64,000 bases of DNA, taken from NCBI GenBank assembly GCA_947396885.1, contig OX377202.1:30495407-30559406 (forward strand), read 5' to 3'. Within the stretch, counting starts at the first letter, position 1. Every line of letters begins with the position of its first letter. Both the position numbers and the translations under genes were made by a program. Below, in pieces: positions 1-10,429 of this stretch. The DNA comes from Heligmosomoides polygyrus polygyrus. Its lineage: Eukaryota > Nematoda > Chromadorea > Rhabditida > Heligmosomidae. Under the pieces are notes generated by a model. It saw nothing but the letters and a program-made list of their open reading frames with translations, was not told the origin of the DNA and did not search any database.

Positions 1-84
1 ACCATTTAACCGGAATGGTCCTCCATGTTGCTTGGGGGGGGGGGTCGTCCGAGTATCTGTTCGGTGCTATCCTTCGCTGACGCG

Positions 85-194
85 GAGGAGAGCACAGATT
101 TGGGCAAGGGAAGGGACTCCGGAGTGTGGCCGAGTTACGCACCCGTGTTTACATAGCCTACACCCCGAAGTCCCTTCCCTTGCCCAAATCTGAA
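85..194. repeat. Inverted pair of the shared hairpin module
   Basis: A module containing the core AAGGGAAGGGACTC and a 'GAGCACAGATTTGGG' stretch occurs at about 85-126 and again as its reverse complement at about 163-194. The same module returns at 596-676, 1460-1500, 1573-1615 and 3388-3432, so this is a local repeat family. The rest of 1-430 is pyrimidine-rich (C and CT runs around 170-300), and the open frames seen across it look like repeat artefacts. Confidence 0.5.
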
Positions 195-433
195 TCCCCC
201 TCGCTTCCATCCCCCTCGGCGCGCCTCCCCTTCCTCCCGAATCCACCCCCCCCCCCCTCGCTCCAACCTCCCTCGGCACGCCTACCCCTCCCCCTCCCTC
301 CCACATCATACACAAATATAAAAAAAACTCTAAACAACAAAAAAATAAAAACACCGCGGCCGTGAACTTCGGCGGGCAATTTAAAGGGCGTGCTCCTACT
401 ATCGGACGTGGGTCCTGGAGCGAAGATGATATT

Positions 434-846
434 GCACTAGGAGAGAGAACGGAGGCGTGTAGTGCGTGAGACGGCGCGACGAAAAACCATTCCAAGCGGA
501 CCACTTCACCGGTCTCCGGGCATCTCGCCCCCCGCGACCGCAGTCTCGGCGCACGAGCCCTGCTTTGTTTCGCGTCTGGTGACTCGCCACACCTCGGAGT
601 CCCTTCCCTAGCCCAATCTGTGCTCTCCTCCGCGACAGCGGAGGAGAGCACAGATTGGGCTAGGGAAGGGACTCCGGGGTGTGGCAAGTCACCAGACAAA
701 AAACAAAAAAAACAAAGCAGGGCTCGTGCGCCGAGACTGCGGTCGCGGGGGGGCGAGATGCCCGGAGACCGGTGAAGTGGTCCGCTTGGAATGGTTTTTC
801 GTCGCGCCGTCTCGCGCACTACACGCCTCCGTTCTCTCTCCTAGTG
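434..846. repeat. Long fold-back palindrome, about 200-bp arms
   Basis: The left arm (about 434-633) is nearly the reverse complement of the right arm (about 638-846). The innermost 33 bp on each side (601-633 and 638-670) are perfectly complementary around a 4-base loop. The right arm carries about 10 extra A-rich bases near 700-712. The reading frames in the two arms encode the same peptides in opposite directions, as expected from a palindrome and not from genes. It is probably a fold-back or MITE element; the target duplication is not clear. Confidence 0.7.
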
Positions 847-886
847 ATATCGGTGTTCATTGCTGAGCGATTTGTTCGTCGCGTAA

Positions 887-1233
887 AGCGGCTTTCACAC
901 TGCCGTTGCTGCTGTTGCAGTAACGAGCAACGAAAAAGGGGTGGAGTTCGATGCTTGCTGCAGCCGCAACGCGGTGAGATAAGATAATGGGATAAGACCT
1001 GTGATATCCTCCGTTGACAAGCATCAGCAACAAGGAATGATGGCGATCATTCCACGTTGCTGAGGCCGCGCAACCGCTGTGCAACCGATGTCGGTGTTGC
1101 TGATGCAGGGTTGCGGCAACAGAGGTGTGAAAGCCCCCCTCGTTGCTGCTGTTGCTCCTCTGCGTCTTTGCGGTATGCTTCACCATTACGGCATCGGTTG
1201 CGCAACAGCAACAACGGCAGTGTGAAAGCCGCT
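887..1233. mobile_element. PIF/Harbinger-like MITE, 347 bp, TAA target duplication
   Basis: Terminal inverted repeats of about 33 bp begin AGCGGCTTTCACACTGCCG at 887 and end with the complement at 1233. TAA is found on both sides (884-886 and 1234-1236). The 3-bp TWA duplication and the GTGTGAAAGC-type terminus fit PIF/Harbinger MITEs. Further copies of the GTGTGAAAGC motif and CAACAGCAAC runs lie inside. It has no transposase. Confidence 0.65.
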
Positions 1234-1410
1234 TAAGATGTGGTATTCGCTGCACAGCGATGGCGGCTATTCTTCCTTCGCTGCGCCGCGAGCGGTCGCG
1301 TCGCGGACACGTGGCAAACGTGGAAAACGAGGTCAGCGCGGTCAGTCGATGTGGAAGACAGCCGATGGTCGGTCGGTGGCTGCTCACGGATACGCGGATT
1401 CTCCCAGAGC

Positions 1411-1700
1411 GACGAAAGCAGTTCTCACATGGGCAGTTTGGATGGCACACACCCTGGAGTCCCTTCCCTAGCCTGATTCTGCGCTCGAAGAGCGCAGAAT
1501 CCATCCGCGGACTCTGCCTGAGCGACGAAAGCAGTTCCCACATGGGCAGTTTGGATGGCACACACCCTGGAGTCCCTTCCCTAGCCTGATTCTGCGCTCG
1601 AAGAGCGCAGAATCCATCCTCGGACTCTCCCTGAGCGACAAAAGCAGTTCCCACAGGGGCAGTTTGGATGGCACACAACCTGGATGCTGCGAGAACCCCA
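1411..1700 (+). repeat. 113-bp tandem repeat with internal hairpin
   Basis: The word GACGAAAGCAG (GACAAAAGCAG in the last copy) starts at 1411, 1524 and 1637, a period of exactly 113 bp. Each full unit contains GGAGTCCCTTCCCTAGCC followed by the hairpin GATTCTGCGCTC-gaa-GAGCGCAGAATC. The third unit is partial. A further pair of this family with 114-bp spacing lies at 3321-3470. Confidence 0.75.
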
Positions 1701-2030
1701 GCTGCGCACTCCCGCTGAGCGCGCACAGCTATGAAGGAAAGATTTCGTGCTCTGTCGCAAAGATGCGTGAGAATATTGCGGCGGGTGCGTGCGTGCGATG
1801 AGCGCTCGCGGCGTAGCGGAGGAAGAATAACCGCGATCCTGCACAGCGGGTATGAACACCTCGCGACGTCGCAGGTCGCTTGATATGGGAGTTTGTCAAT
1901 ACGTCGCATCGCGCGGCGATGATGCTCTGAACGTCCCCTTACAAAATGGCCCCCTCGGGCCGCTTTGCGCCCCATTTTCTTTTTCGATAAATTCAAGTTG
2001 CTGTAGACATCTAGAGCAGGGATGGTCCAA

Positions 2031-2175
2031 GGGGTCGTTTAGGCCTTGTTTAGTGTGCGCGCGACGCGCGACGCGATGCCATGTGTAATGGCCAAATTGA
2101 TCAATCGCGACGTTCGATCAATTTGGTCACTACACATGCATCGCGTCGCGCGTAGCGCGCATATTAAACGACCCC
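2031..2175. mobile_element. Hairpin MITE, 145 bp
   Basis: The sequence is a near-complete inverted repeat running from GGGGTCGTTTA at 2031 to TAAACGACCCC at 2175, centred near 2105 (GATCAATCGCGACGTTCGATC). Internal complementary blocks include CGCGACGCGATG/CATCGCGTCGCG. AAGG-like bases flank it, but no longer target duplication is certain. It has no coding content. Confidence 0.6.
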
Positions 2176-2606
2176 AAGGCAAAAAAACGTGACATGAATT
2201 CTTCCGTAGGCTATACACCGAACCACACAATCACATCCACGAATTTAAGCAAAAGTCATCGCGCTATGCGGTTTGGGGCACTCCTTCCTATGCTACGTTG
2301 AGTTTTGCTTGACTTCGTCCACCTCAGCTGTAGAATTCCATTGGAACTGTAGTAAGAAAAATGAGGATGAAAATTAATCCCCACAGCATTGCTCTCCCTC
2401 CCATATCGACTACTCAAACTGCCCGATCGATAGATTCAGGTACTTATCATTTCGTCACACCGCGATGCTGCTGTGAACGGTATCAAGCGCGGTGAATGAT
2501 TTAGGCGAAGGGCGGCTGTTTGCAACATGTCCAGTAACGTACGCGACGCAGCCGCTTGCACTCCACTTTGGCGACGGAGCGCGGAAGCCGTGCGATTTCT
2601 GCCTCT

Positions 2607-3104
2607 GGATCTATCCTAGTCCGGGGGGGCCACATAACTAAAAAATAGGTAACAAAATAAATTGAAACTTACCCAGCGGCTCCTAGAGAACGAAATGAAA
2701 CCTAAACGGGACTAAAAATCGAACGATCAAACATAAAAATAATAAATCGCCCCGGCTTACAACCATCTCGGCGGGCGAAGAGCGACGGAATGGAGGCATG
2801 CCGCGTGCTGACCGCCGGCTGACATGTTATAACCAGGGTCTACCATGGTGAGGAGGGCGCATGAAGCCGCATGCCGCGTGCTGACCGCCGCCTGCCATGT
2901 TATAACCAGGATCTAACATGGTAAGGAGGGCACACAACTTTGCCTGCTTACAACCGCAACAAATGTGTTTTTTCGTTTTTTTCTTCGCGACTTTTCTTGT
3001 TTAGGTTTAGATGTTGTTCTGTAGGAGCCGCTCGGTAAGTCTGAAATGGATTCGTTACATATAATACTTTTTATTTATGTGGCCCCCCGGACTAGGATAG
3101 ATCC
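2607..3104. mobile_element. hAT-type MITE, 498 bp, 8-bp target duplication
   Basis: Terminal inverted repeats start GGATCTATCCTAGTCCGG at 2607 and end in the complement at 3104. Complementarity continues inward through the CCACATAA and AGGAGCCGCT/AGCGGCTCCT blocks. CTGCCTCT occurs at 2599-2606 and 3105-3112, an exact 8-bp direct repeat that fits hAT-like insertion. Inside is a 73-bp tandem duplication (2796-2868 and 2869-2941). It has no transposase and must be non-autonomous. Confidence 0.7.
2796..2941 (+). repeat. 73-bp tandem duplication inside the 2.6-kb MITE
   Basis: Two copies begin GCATGCCGCGTGCTGACCGCC at 2796 and 2869 and both contain ATGTTATAACCAGG and an ACCATGGTGAGG-like block. 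They differ at a few positions, so this is a moderately old internal duplication. Confidence 0.7.
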
Positions 3105-3148
3105 CTGCCTCTTATACGCCCGCGATGACACCTTCGCCAAACAGCTCG

Positions 3149-3203
3149 TGGTGCAGTGGGTAGAGCGCCTCGCGGTGATGACGGAGGTCAGGGGTTCGGT
3201 TCC
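3149..3203 (+). repeat. tRNA-like (SINE head) sequence
   Basis: TGGTGCAGTGG at 3149 matches a pol III A box and GGTTCGGTTCC at 3193 matches a B box, 44 bases apart. The flanks do not form a convincing acceptor stem, so this is best read as a tRNA-derived SINE head and not a functional tRNA. Confidence 0.4.
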
Positions 3204-3320
3204 TCTGCACGCCGGTGTTTTTGCATTTCAACTGACTGGACGAGATCTCAGGAGTTTTAACGTCTACTCAATTTTCAGACGTTTTCTGCCCTTTTTTCCA
3301 GATGTAACGGATTTGCAGAG

Positions 3321-3470
3321 CCCAGCTGCGGACTCCTCCCTGATCGACGAAAGCAGTTTCCACACGAGCAGCTTGGATGGCACCCACCCCGGAGTCCCTT
3401 CCCTAGCCTGGTCCTGCGCTCGAAGAGCGCAGAACCCAGCTGCGGACTCCCCCCTGAGCGACGAAAGAAC
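3321..3470 (+). repeat. Further copy of the 113-bp repeat family
   Basis: CCCAGCTGCGGACTCC recurs at 3321 and 3435 (114-bp spacing). Between them are the GACGAAAGCAG, TGGATGGCAC, GGAGTCCCTTCCCTAGCC and CTGCGCTCGAAGAGCGCAG modules in the same order as at 1411-1700. Confidence 0.65.
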
Positions 3471-3769
3471 CCAACAGCAATGGATTTCGCGCTCCATCGC
3501 GAACGCATGCGGAGCCGCCGCGCTGCTGGCAAATTGCCAACAGCCGCCCTTCGCCCAACTAATGCGGCCCTCAAGCGCATCACCGCAATCCTCGCATCAT
3601 GAGCTGAAGCCCTCGCAGAAACTGAAGGGATTAAATGGTGATGAATGCCCTTCTTCGATTGGGGTAGGTTGCATTTGACCCCTTACGATATATAATAATG
3701 CAAGGTAAACTCTCCCGCTACTCTCCCGATTTGCAGTCCGTGGAGCCTGAGTCGTTCACGAGGGGGGTC

Positions 3770-3909
3770 GAGCGTTCTATCCCCTCGTCCCCCTGGCCCG
3801 CCCACCCCAACCCCCTGGGCTTGCTCGAGAGCCCAGTGGCTGCCTTACGAGATAGTGGAGACGCAGACATTTGCCACGCCTCTGTTTAAAGGGCGGGGGA
3901 TAGAACGCC
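3770..3909. repeat. Short inverted repeat, possible MITE
   Basis: GAGCGTTCTATCCCC near 3770 is matched by the complementary GGGGGATAGAACGCC near 3895-3909. The bases between are C-rich and not coding. No target duplication was identified. The remainder of 3910-4360 holds nothing I can assign. Confidence 0.35.
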
Positions 3910-4361
3910 ACTCCGCCGTTCACGAGCACTGTAGCATTAATTTTACGTACCGTCGGACGATTCAGCTGGGCGACTGTCCAAGGGTGCGTTGCTATCTTGA
4001 CCACTGCTATTTGTGCACTTCTCCATCTCCGAAGCTAAGCAACATGAACATGACTTCTCCAGGCAGGTACAGGACCCCTTCACTTTATGGTGATCTGCCG
4101 CTGCCAAAGCATCATCGATGGACGGCTTCGTCATATTACATTGGCTAGAAAATGTATGAGAAAAGTGAGGTGTCCTCCCTTTAATTCAGCATATATAGGG
4201 CTGCTTATCACAGAAAGTGCTCATACGATCAATTATCTCTGTCTATCATGTATTGGAAGTCTCTATGGGTTATCACCAATCTTGTAAAGTTTAGCGAGTT
4301 GGTGCGCAGAGCACTTATGCCTTACCTACCGCAATCGTCTTTCCCACTCTACAGGATTGAG

Positions 4362-5300
4362 ATTTATTTATTTATTTATTTATTTATTGCAAGGCACGAA
4401 TCATAATCACATGCTGTAAGCTAACAACAACAAATTAAAATTAGACATAAGGGGCAGTGACTAAGCAATGAAAAAAATGAAACAAGCCTACCGAAACCTT
4501 CGTGTAGTTATACGTTTAAAAGAAGACAGAGACATGTCAACCATACTTTCAGTCTTAGAAAGTAGGGTGTTGAGCTCTCTGATGCTCCTATAAATGAGGA
4601 AACTTCCTCACTTTCGACCTAGGGATTTGCAGATAGAGTCTGAGATGCCCTCTTCTGTCAGTTGTCAAAGGGGCACCAAAAAATCCGACTGGGTCAATGG
4701 AAAGCCTCCCTGTCAGAGCTTTGAACAACATAATTTGATGATGTCAGCTGTAAGCTAAAAAATCTTTTAATTTTCTTCTAATAAAGTCGTTGTCGAGCTA
4801 TTAAGTCCCACTTATGCCGATCTCTCTACACATTTTATCCTGAAAAAGAGGTTAACATGTTCAGTACAATAAAGTTTGAATAAACTTTAACCAAGCCTTT
4901 CTAAGCTAAAAATAAGAATTCTGCCTTCAACTACCTTGGGGTTTTTCTTCCCGTCTCTGGTACGAAAAGGACACACTGCGCTACGGCGACACACAAGAGG
5001 AACGAGCAGTAGTTCTTGGTCTTCGCTCAACTAGCGTGACGTCCGAAGAGAAGACAGCCGATATGCTATGGCAAAGAATTCAAAAAGAACTGTGGCCCAT
5101 GATGTATCGCTTCAGTTGCGGGAGCACCAGAATTTGTCAACGACAGTGTATGTCTCCAATCTTCAATCAATATCATTCTCAAGGTTACATGTTGCTATGA
5201 AAAAAATTATAGCAAGTGGATCTAACATGGTATATATGAACTTAATAGGCCTGTTCAAACTGAAAGCAGTTTATTGTCTTCACTTCAGCTTCACATGAGC
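4362..5300 (-). other. AT-rich stretch, possible decayed LINE 3' end
   Basis: It begins with (TTTA)n at about 4365-4388, which on the minus strand would be the AAATAAATAAAT tail of a CR1-type LINE. The minus-strand translation just upstream of that tail has only short, frame-broken LINE-like stretches. A similar (TTTA)n tract lies at about 8930-8950 without any identifiable LINE coding. This is a weak assignment, and I see no gene here. Confidence 0.25.
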
Positions 5301-5489
5301 ACAACAAGTGTTGTAAAAGTGCCAACGAAGCACATCTTCATAGGGTTTATTACTAGTTACGACTGAAATTTGTCAGTTTAGGAGACAAACCAGGTTCCAG
5401 CATGCAACTTTAGTGCATACGTGTGTCTAGCAAAATTTGGAAGTTATAGCACAAAAAAATCCACATTTGCAATTTATAAAGTATAAAGG

Positions 5490-5755
5490 ATAGAGGACAG
5501 TGGTACTCAATCACTTTTGAGACGCGCCATGCATTCAACTTCTACAGGACGTCGTGGAGGCAATTTGAATGCGTATTTGGCCATACAATGCCTTTCGGTG
5601 ACCAGCCGATGAGCATTTCATTGCATTATACTCCCCAGACAATTCTCGTACTAGCCCATCGATCCCGGAGGGATGGAGGGCTTGTTGGCTTGGGCGGGAA
5701 ATCCGAACCAGGAATCTAGTGCACGCGACAGCCGCCTGTTCCGACTGCGTTACAT
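5490..5755 (-). mobile_element. tRNA-headed SINE copy
   Basis: Read on the minus strand it starts with a tRNA-like head (GTAACGCAGTCGG, then GTGCACTAGATTCCTGGTTCGG). It ends with a body shared by other copies: AAATACGCATTCAA, a CGACGTCCTGTAGAAG-like block and GTCCTCTATCCTTTATAC. Copies with the same order lie at 25957-26270, 51590-51745 (tail only) and 54477-54715. Confidence 0.55.
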
Positions 5756-5882
5756 GCCCTCATTTCCACTGTATGATACAAGTTCTCAGAGATGCAGTCG
5801 GACACTATTGCCACCTTCGACAAGCTGCCAGCCTAAAATTATTTCGAGCACTAAGTGGCTCAGGGAGGCATCTTGTACGGAA

Positions 5883-7130
5883 CAGGGGTGTGCGTTGAAC
5901 TCTCTTCGGTGAATTTTTAACGATCATTTTTTAACGAAAAATTTTTGCTTTAAATCGTTGGACCGTTGACCAAATTTTAATCGATTCAAATTCCACTGCA
6001 TTGAGTATTTGTGTCTTTGCTACGCAGTTAACACTTTTTCGATTGTTAAGCCTTTCCACTATCTTCTGAAGGAAATGCATGGGGAACACGTGTATCTATG
6101 ACTTTCTCGCCCTATATTGGCAGTGTTCTACCTTGTCCTTTTCACTCCTTCTCCAAATAGAATTCGCGACTATCTGTCACTCTTTTACTCTTCATCAATT
6201 GACCACTCTTTCTTCTTGAGGCACCTGCTACCATACTTTGCAGCACATTTGCTTGAGCTTCGAGTGTGCTTTGGCTTTCTCAATTTCAACCTGTTTCTGT
6301 GAAGCACATTTGGGGTTGATGAACGGTGTTCTAGTAAGTTCGCAAATTAGACGAAAAAATAAGTAGACATGAGAGGAATTTCTCGCCAGATCCTAGCCTG
6401 CACCTTCAAAGATGCGAAATCGTTAACATGCACAGCATGAAATTCAATAAAAGCGAAGCGATGACACTACTCTTTCTCACTTAGGCGGGGCCCAACGCTG
6501 CCTTGACGTAATCCTACAACCACCACCTAACGCTGCACGAAGAACCCGTACTATTTTCCGGAAAACTTGCGCAGAAGAGGGAAAGATCCTTTTTCTTCCA
6601 TTGCTTCGCTTCTTGTTCATGTTGTCACACACTGTTTGTGTTTTAGAGTTCTCTTCTTTCTTCTATGCCCTTTTAAAACCACTTCTGAAGCACAAAAAAC
6701 TGTGAAAAAAGCTGGCTGGTTGTTAAGTATGAAGAACTAATACGTAGCAATCAAACGCGAAAAACGGCCAAGAAATCCAAAAACGAGGAACTACAGCAGA
6801 GAAAGTGGGGCGCACGCAAATAAATTGGAAGGACCAAGAAAATACAAGCAGTTCTTGAGGTACTAGAACGACATTGATTGCCTATTTCCACTAGTTCAAG
6901 AAAAAATAGAGAGTTTCCTCATTATTGCAACGATACATGCGAAAACTAATCCAAAAAGAAATCGTCCATCTGCATGAAGAAAATGTAAAATCGCAAGAAT
7001 GGTGTGTAAAATGTCGTTAATGCAATTTATCGAAAGTTTTCGTCGTTAAATTTCGATAAAATTTTTTAACGAACAATGCCGGTAAATCCGGTAAATCGGT
7101 AAATCATTAATCGTTAAACGCACACTCCTG
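5883..7130. mobile_element. Non-autonomous hAT-like element, 1248 bp
   Basis: The element starts CAGGGGTGTGCGTTGAAC and ends as the complement of CAGGAGTGTGCGTTTAAC. GTACGGAA is repeated exactly at 5875-5882 and 7131-7138. The CAGGGGTGTGCG terminus and the 8-bp duplication are typical of hAT elements. Sub-terminal TTTAACGA/TCGTTAAA motifs recur near both ends. No open frame resembles a hAT transposase. Confidence 0.8.
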
Positions 7131-7138
7131 GTACGGAA

Positions 7139-10100
7139 GTCTATACTGCATTCTATGTTGGAATTAAATGTTTTGTGCAGAACTGGCGAAGTCATCACCT
7201 TTGTAGGACTGCGCTGGACCAGTTCGTTATAGAATAATTTCCATCTGCCTTCTGACGAAGTGTAATACCACTGATTACGAAGTAAATCCCTCTCCCCTTC
7301 CCCTCGCCCCCCCCCCCTCCCCACGACCCACCTTCATTACATAGTGGATATAAGTAGACGTACCAGTCTTCATGAAGCTGTTAATACAGCAACCCTAGTG
7401 CCTTGTAGATCGCCATCACTCCTCCATCTCTACTCCGCATGCAATCACCGCACGGTCCACATTCTTGCTTCTGCGCGTTTGGCGTTTTCCACTGCACGTT
7501 TCGGGTCACGTGAAGCCCCCCAAACGTGCTCTGGGACATGTTAAACAAATGGAGGAAGAAAAAACATCCCGCCCTTTAGATGGTGTACGTCTTGAAGGGG
7601 GTAAAGAAGGACGATAATTAATTTTTCCTGCATTACAAGGGCACGGAGATAATGATAAATAGATGTAGAATTGGGGCGGCGATGGCTGTTGCCTGGCATC
7701 GTGAAACCAGTCCATGCCTGTCTCCTTCATAAGCTTAAGAAAATTCCTCATAGGGTTATTAAGATGTCGTTAAGATAGGATTTTTTTGGAAGACGGCTTT
7801 CTCGTTTTCTACATTTCGGCCCTTTTAACTTCGTCAGTGATATGCTACGCTACGGTGGCTCACTTATTGTTGGTTACGGGTTTGACATTAGCTGAAGCGA
7901 TGGCGGGGAGATTAAATTGTCCGCTAAAATTGGGATTAAATTGTCCGCTGGTGATCTACTTTCATAAGAAGGAAAATGGGTACCCGCTTACAGCAGTACA
8001 TAGTGGTCTAGCACAGTCTGGCACATACCAAAGCAGCGTAAAATATTTTTAATTCCCTGCAGCACAACACGTCACATGGTGTAAGTCTAGAGAGCGGAAG
8101 TGGTTCAGCCTGTATCTTTTCATCTCTTCACAACTCCAAACTAACTGAATTTCTAAACTCTTTACGCTAACAACAAGAAGTCTAGAGGGGCGCCCTACAG
8201 TTATATCTTTTCAGCTCTTCACAACAATCATAATATGTGTATATACACGGCGATATTTTACATTTCCGTTCTATGAATGTTGTGGAGAGGAGTTCCTCCC
8301 CACCTTCTCTCGCATCAGATCGTCTTACATAGTGGGCTCCTGCGCTTACGAGCATGCAGCGTTTTTCATCAAATATGGGCCAACCTGCTGGCCAACTGGC
8401 GCTTCCGAAGACTATCGCGCATTAATGAACGGAGTACACACTTCTATTTGCCACCGAGTGCGTGGAAGTTACGCCTACACCGTGGCACAGGCATCCGCCG
8501 ACCAACGGCTATACTCGATCTTGACTGACGCGTAACCTATGTTCAGATGTGACAGTGACACGTTTTCCATTAACGAACTTTACAGGAGACCTGCGCAATT
8601 CTTCAGCTCATCCTCAACGAATTATAACAGTAAAAGTTCTCTTAATAGTGTAGCCTCAAGATATCACGGCTTATACGAAGCGTTTTTCGACTACTTTCTC
8701 TTCTGCAGATTCTCCCACGAAGTATTTTAAGAGCGAAGAAACATAGCGACTTTCTCACGGGTTGCGTGGGACGCTTTCCTCACGCATCCATCCTTATATA
8801 CATAACCGACATTGTGGAGTGATATATAAGGAACGTAATATTGCCGACCTAAAATTACTTTTATGGCTCTTACCTAAAATTGATGCTTCAAACAAGACCA
8901 GGCTATGGGGACGCATTATTTTCATTATTTATTTATTTATTTATTTATTGCACTTACTTGTGCGCTTTACAAAAAAGCACATGATCGAGGAAGAACATGA
9001 AATTTGACGAGCTTAAGTGCTTCTTGATTTGATTTTTCGCTGTGATGCGAAGTTTACTAAATCGTAACGCTCAAAGCAAGCTCTTCTTGGCAATTATGGA
9101 ATGCAGTAACTTTGATGTGGAGGAGACATTATGATAGCTGATACACTTAAAGATTTTTTGATAGTGGTCTATAGTGGGTTTCCAGATAGTCCCGGATCCG
9201 AAGGCTTAATATCAACCAGCTACATATCCATTTCTAAGCCTTCATCCCTGACTCCTATGCAGCTCGTGTGGTTCACGACTTCATTCCTTCCTTAAATGCC
9301 TAGTTTGATCCGAGAAACTTCTTTTTTTCCTATGGCTAAACAATTCCTAGCTATTTCTTGATGTAATATTGCAAGGTTTCATGAGGAATTTGCCGGTAAT
9401 TAGAAAGTGTGTTCTATACCTTAGACCAAGTGAACATCACAGAGCATTGGATGAGTAATTCTGTCAAAACATCTGCATCTATTTCACTGCTTCTTGCAGA
9501 TTTACATTTGATGTTAGTCAAACACCTTTGGCACACATACACATAGCTATCGAGATCGCGTATGTCTTGGCTTCAGCCGTCTGCGTTTCTTCGGGTAATA
9601 ATTTGTGCCCTGCTCTTAGGAATCAATTTGTATGTCACACGGTCTCCATAACGACGATGAGCACCCTTTCGGAAGCAGTCGTAAAGAAGGCGATGAGCCA
9701 TCATTCTTCTGCTATCGGTACAGTCTGAAGTTGAGGATAACCAGTGCAAAGCAATCAACCCTAATTCATGAGCGATGAGTCGTCGTTCATAACTCACGTT
9801 TTTCTTTCCGTTTTTTGGTTAAAAAAAGCGGGACATGAACGAAGGAACGACGGAAGGCCTCAAAGTGGCCGGAAACTGGAACACGGAAGCTGGTCGTGAC
9901 GCACACCGTTTGCGGTGAAGCGGTGGAGGAAGGGTGCTGGAGCCGGTTGGCTTGTGCCGAGCCGTGTTTTAGAGCTCCAAATGCTAGTGGTCAAAAACTT
10001 CTCGCTGGTATTCACTCGGATTAGAGCCTGTACGACCAAAGGGACACCGTTCTGCTCCGCGTCAAGGAGGCTATCGAATGTCATCAGTTTAAACCGGAAC

Positions 10101-10250
10101 GGAAGATATGGATTCTTCGACATTTTTGTGTACAGAGAGGGGTCATGCGCGGCAGGCACAGCGACACAGCGGCGGGTTTAACGGTATCACCTCCGTTTCA
10201 CTCGTGGGAGGCCCTAAAGTTTACGTAGTGGTTAACCTGTCTACAGATTC
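7139..10250. other. No gene assigned
   Basis: Open frames here are short (under 105 codons), overlap on both strands and show no recognisable domain. The stretch holds a C-rich tract near 7290-7325 and a (TTTA)n tract near 8930-8950. A block near 9845-9890 (CGGAAGGCCTCAAAGTGGCC) resembles one at 26395-26420 and so is probably dispersed repeat. Confidence 0.4.
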
Positions 10251-10429
10251 TATTAGGTTGTCCGGAAAGTTCCCAGCGCTTTGAGTGCATCAACTACCAA
10301 CCACTTTGAACTACCATAACTTTCTCAAATCTTATCGGGTTTAGTCGTAGGGCAGAACTACAACCCCTCGAATAGTGAAATCAATGGGAGGGCGAAATAA
10401 GTGCAGTTCGAGCACAGCACAGCACATTT

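Noticed and set aside
67..819. 250-codon minus-strand open frame
   Set aside because: It spans both arms of a palindrome, so the same peptides appear in both directions. It is not a gene.
857..1996. 379-codon minus-strand open frame, the longest in the first 10 kb
   Set aside because: It runs straight through a MITE and the 113-bp tandem repeat, its peptide repeats with the DNA repeats, and the opposite strand is also open. It is a product of GC-rich repeats.
3980..4100. Resemblance to 5S rRNA (CCATCTCCGAAGCTAAGCAAC)
   Set aside because: Only about 20 bases match the 5S internal promoter region; the conserved downstream C-box and the closing stem are absent. It may be coincidence or a tiny 5S-derived fragment.
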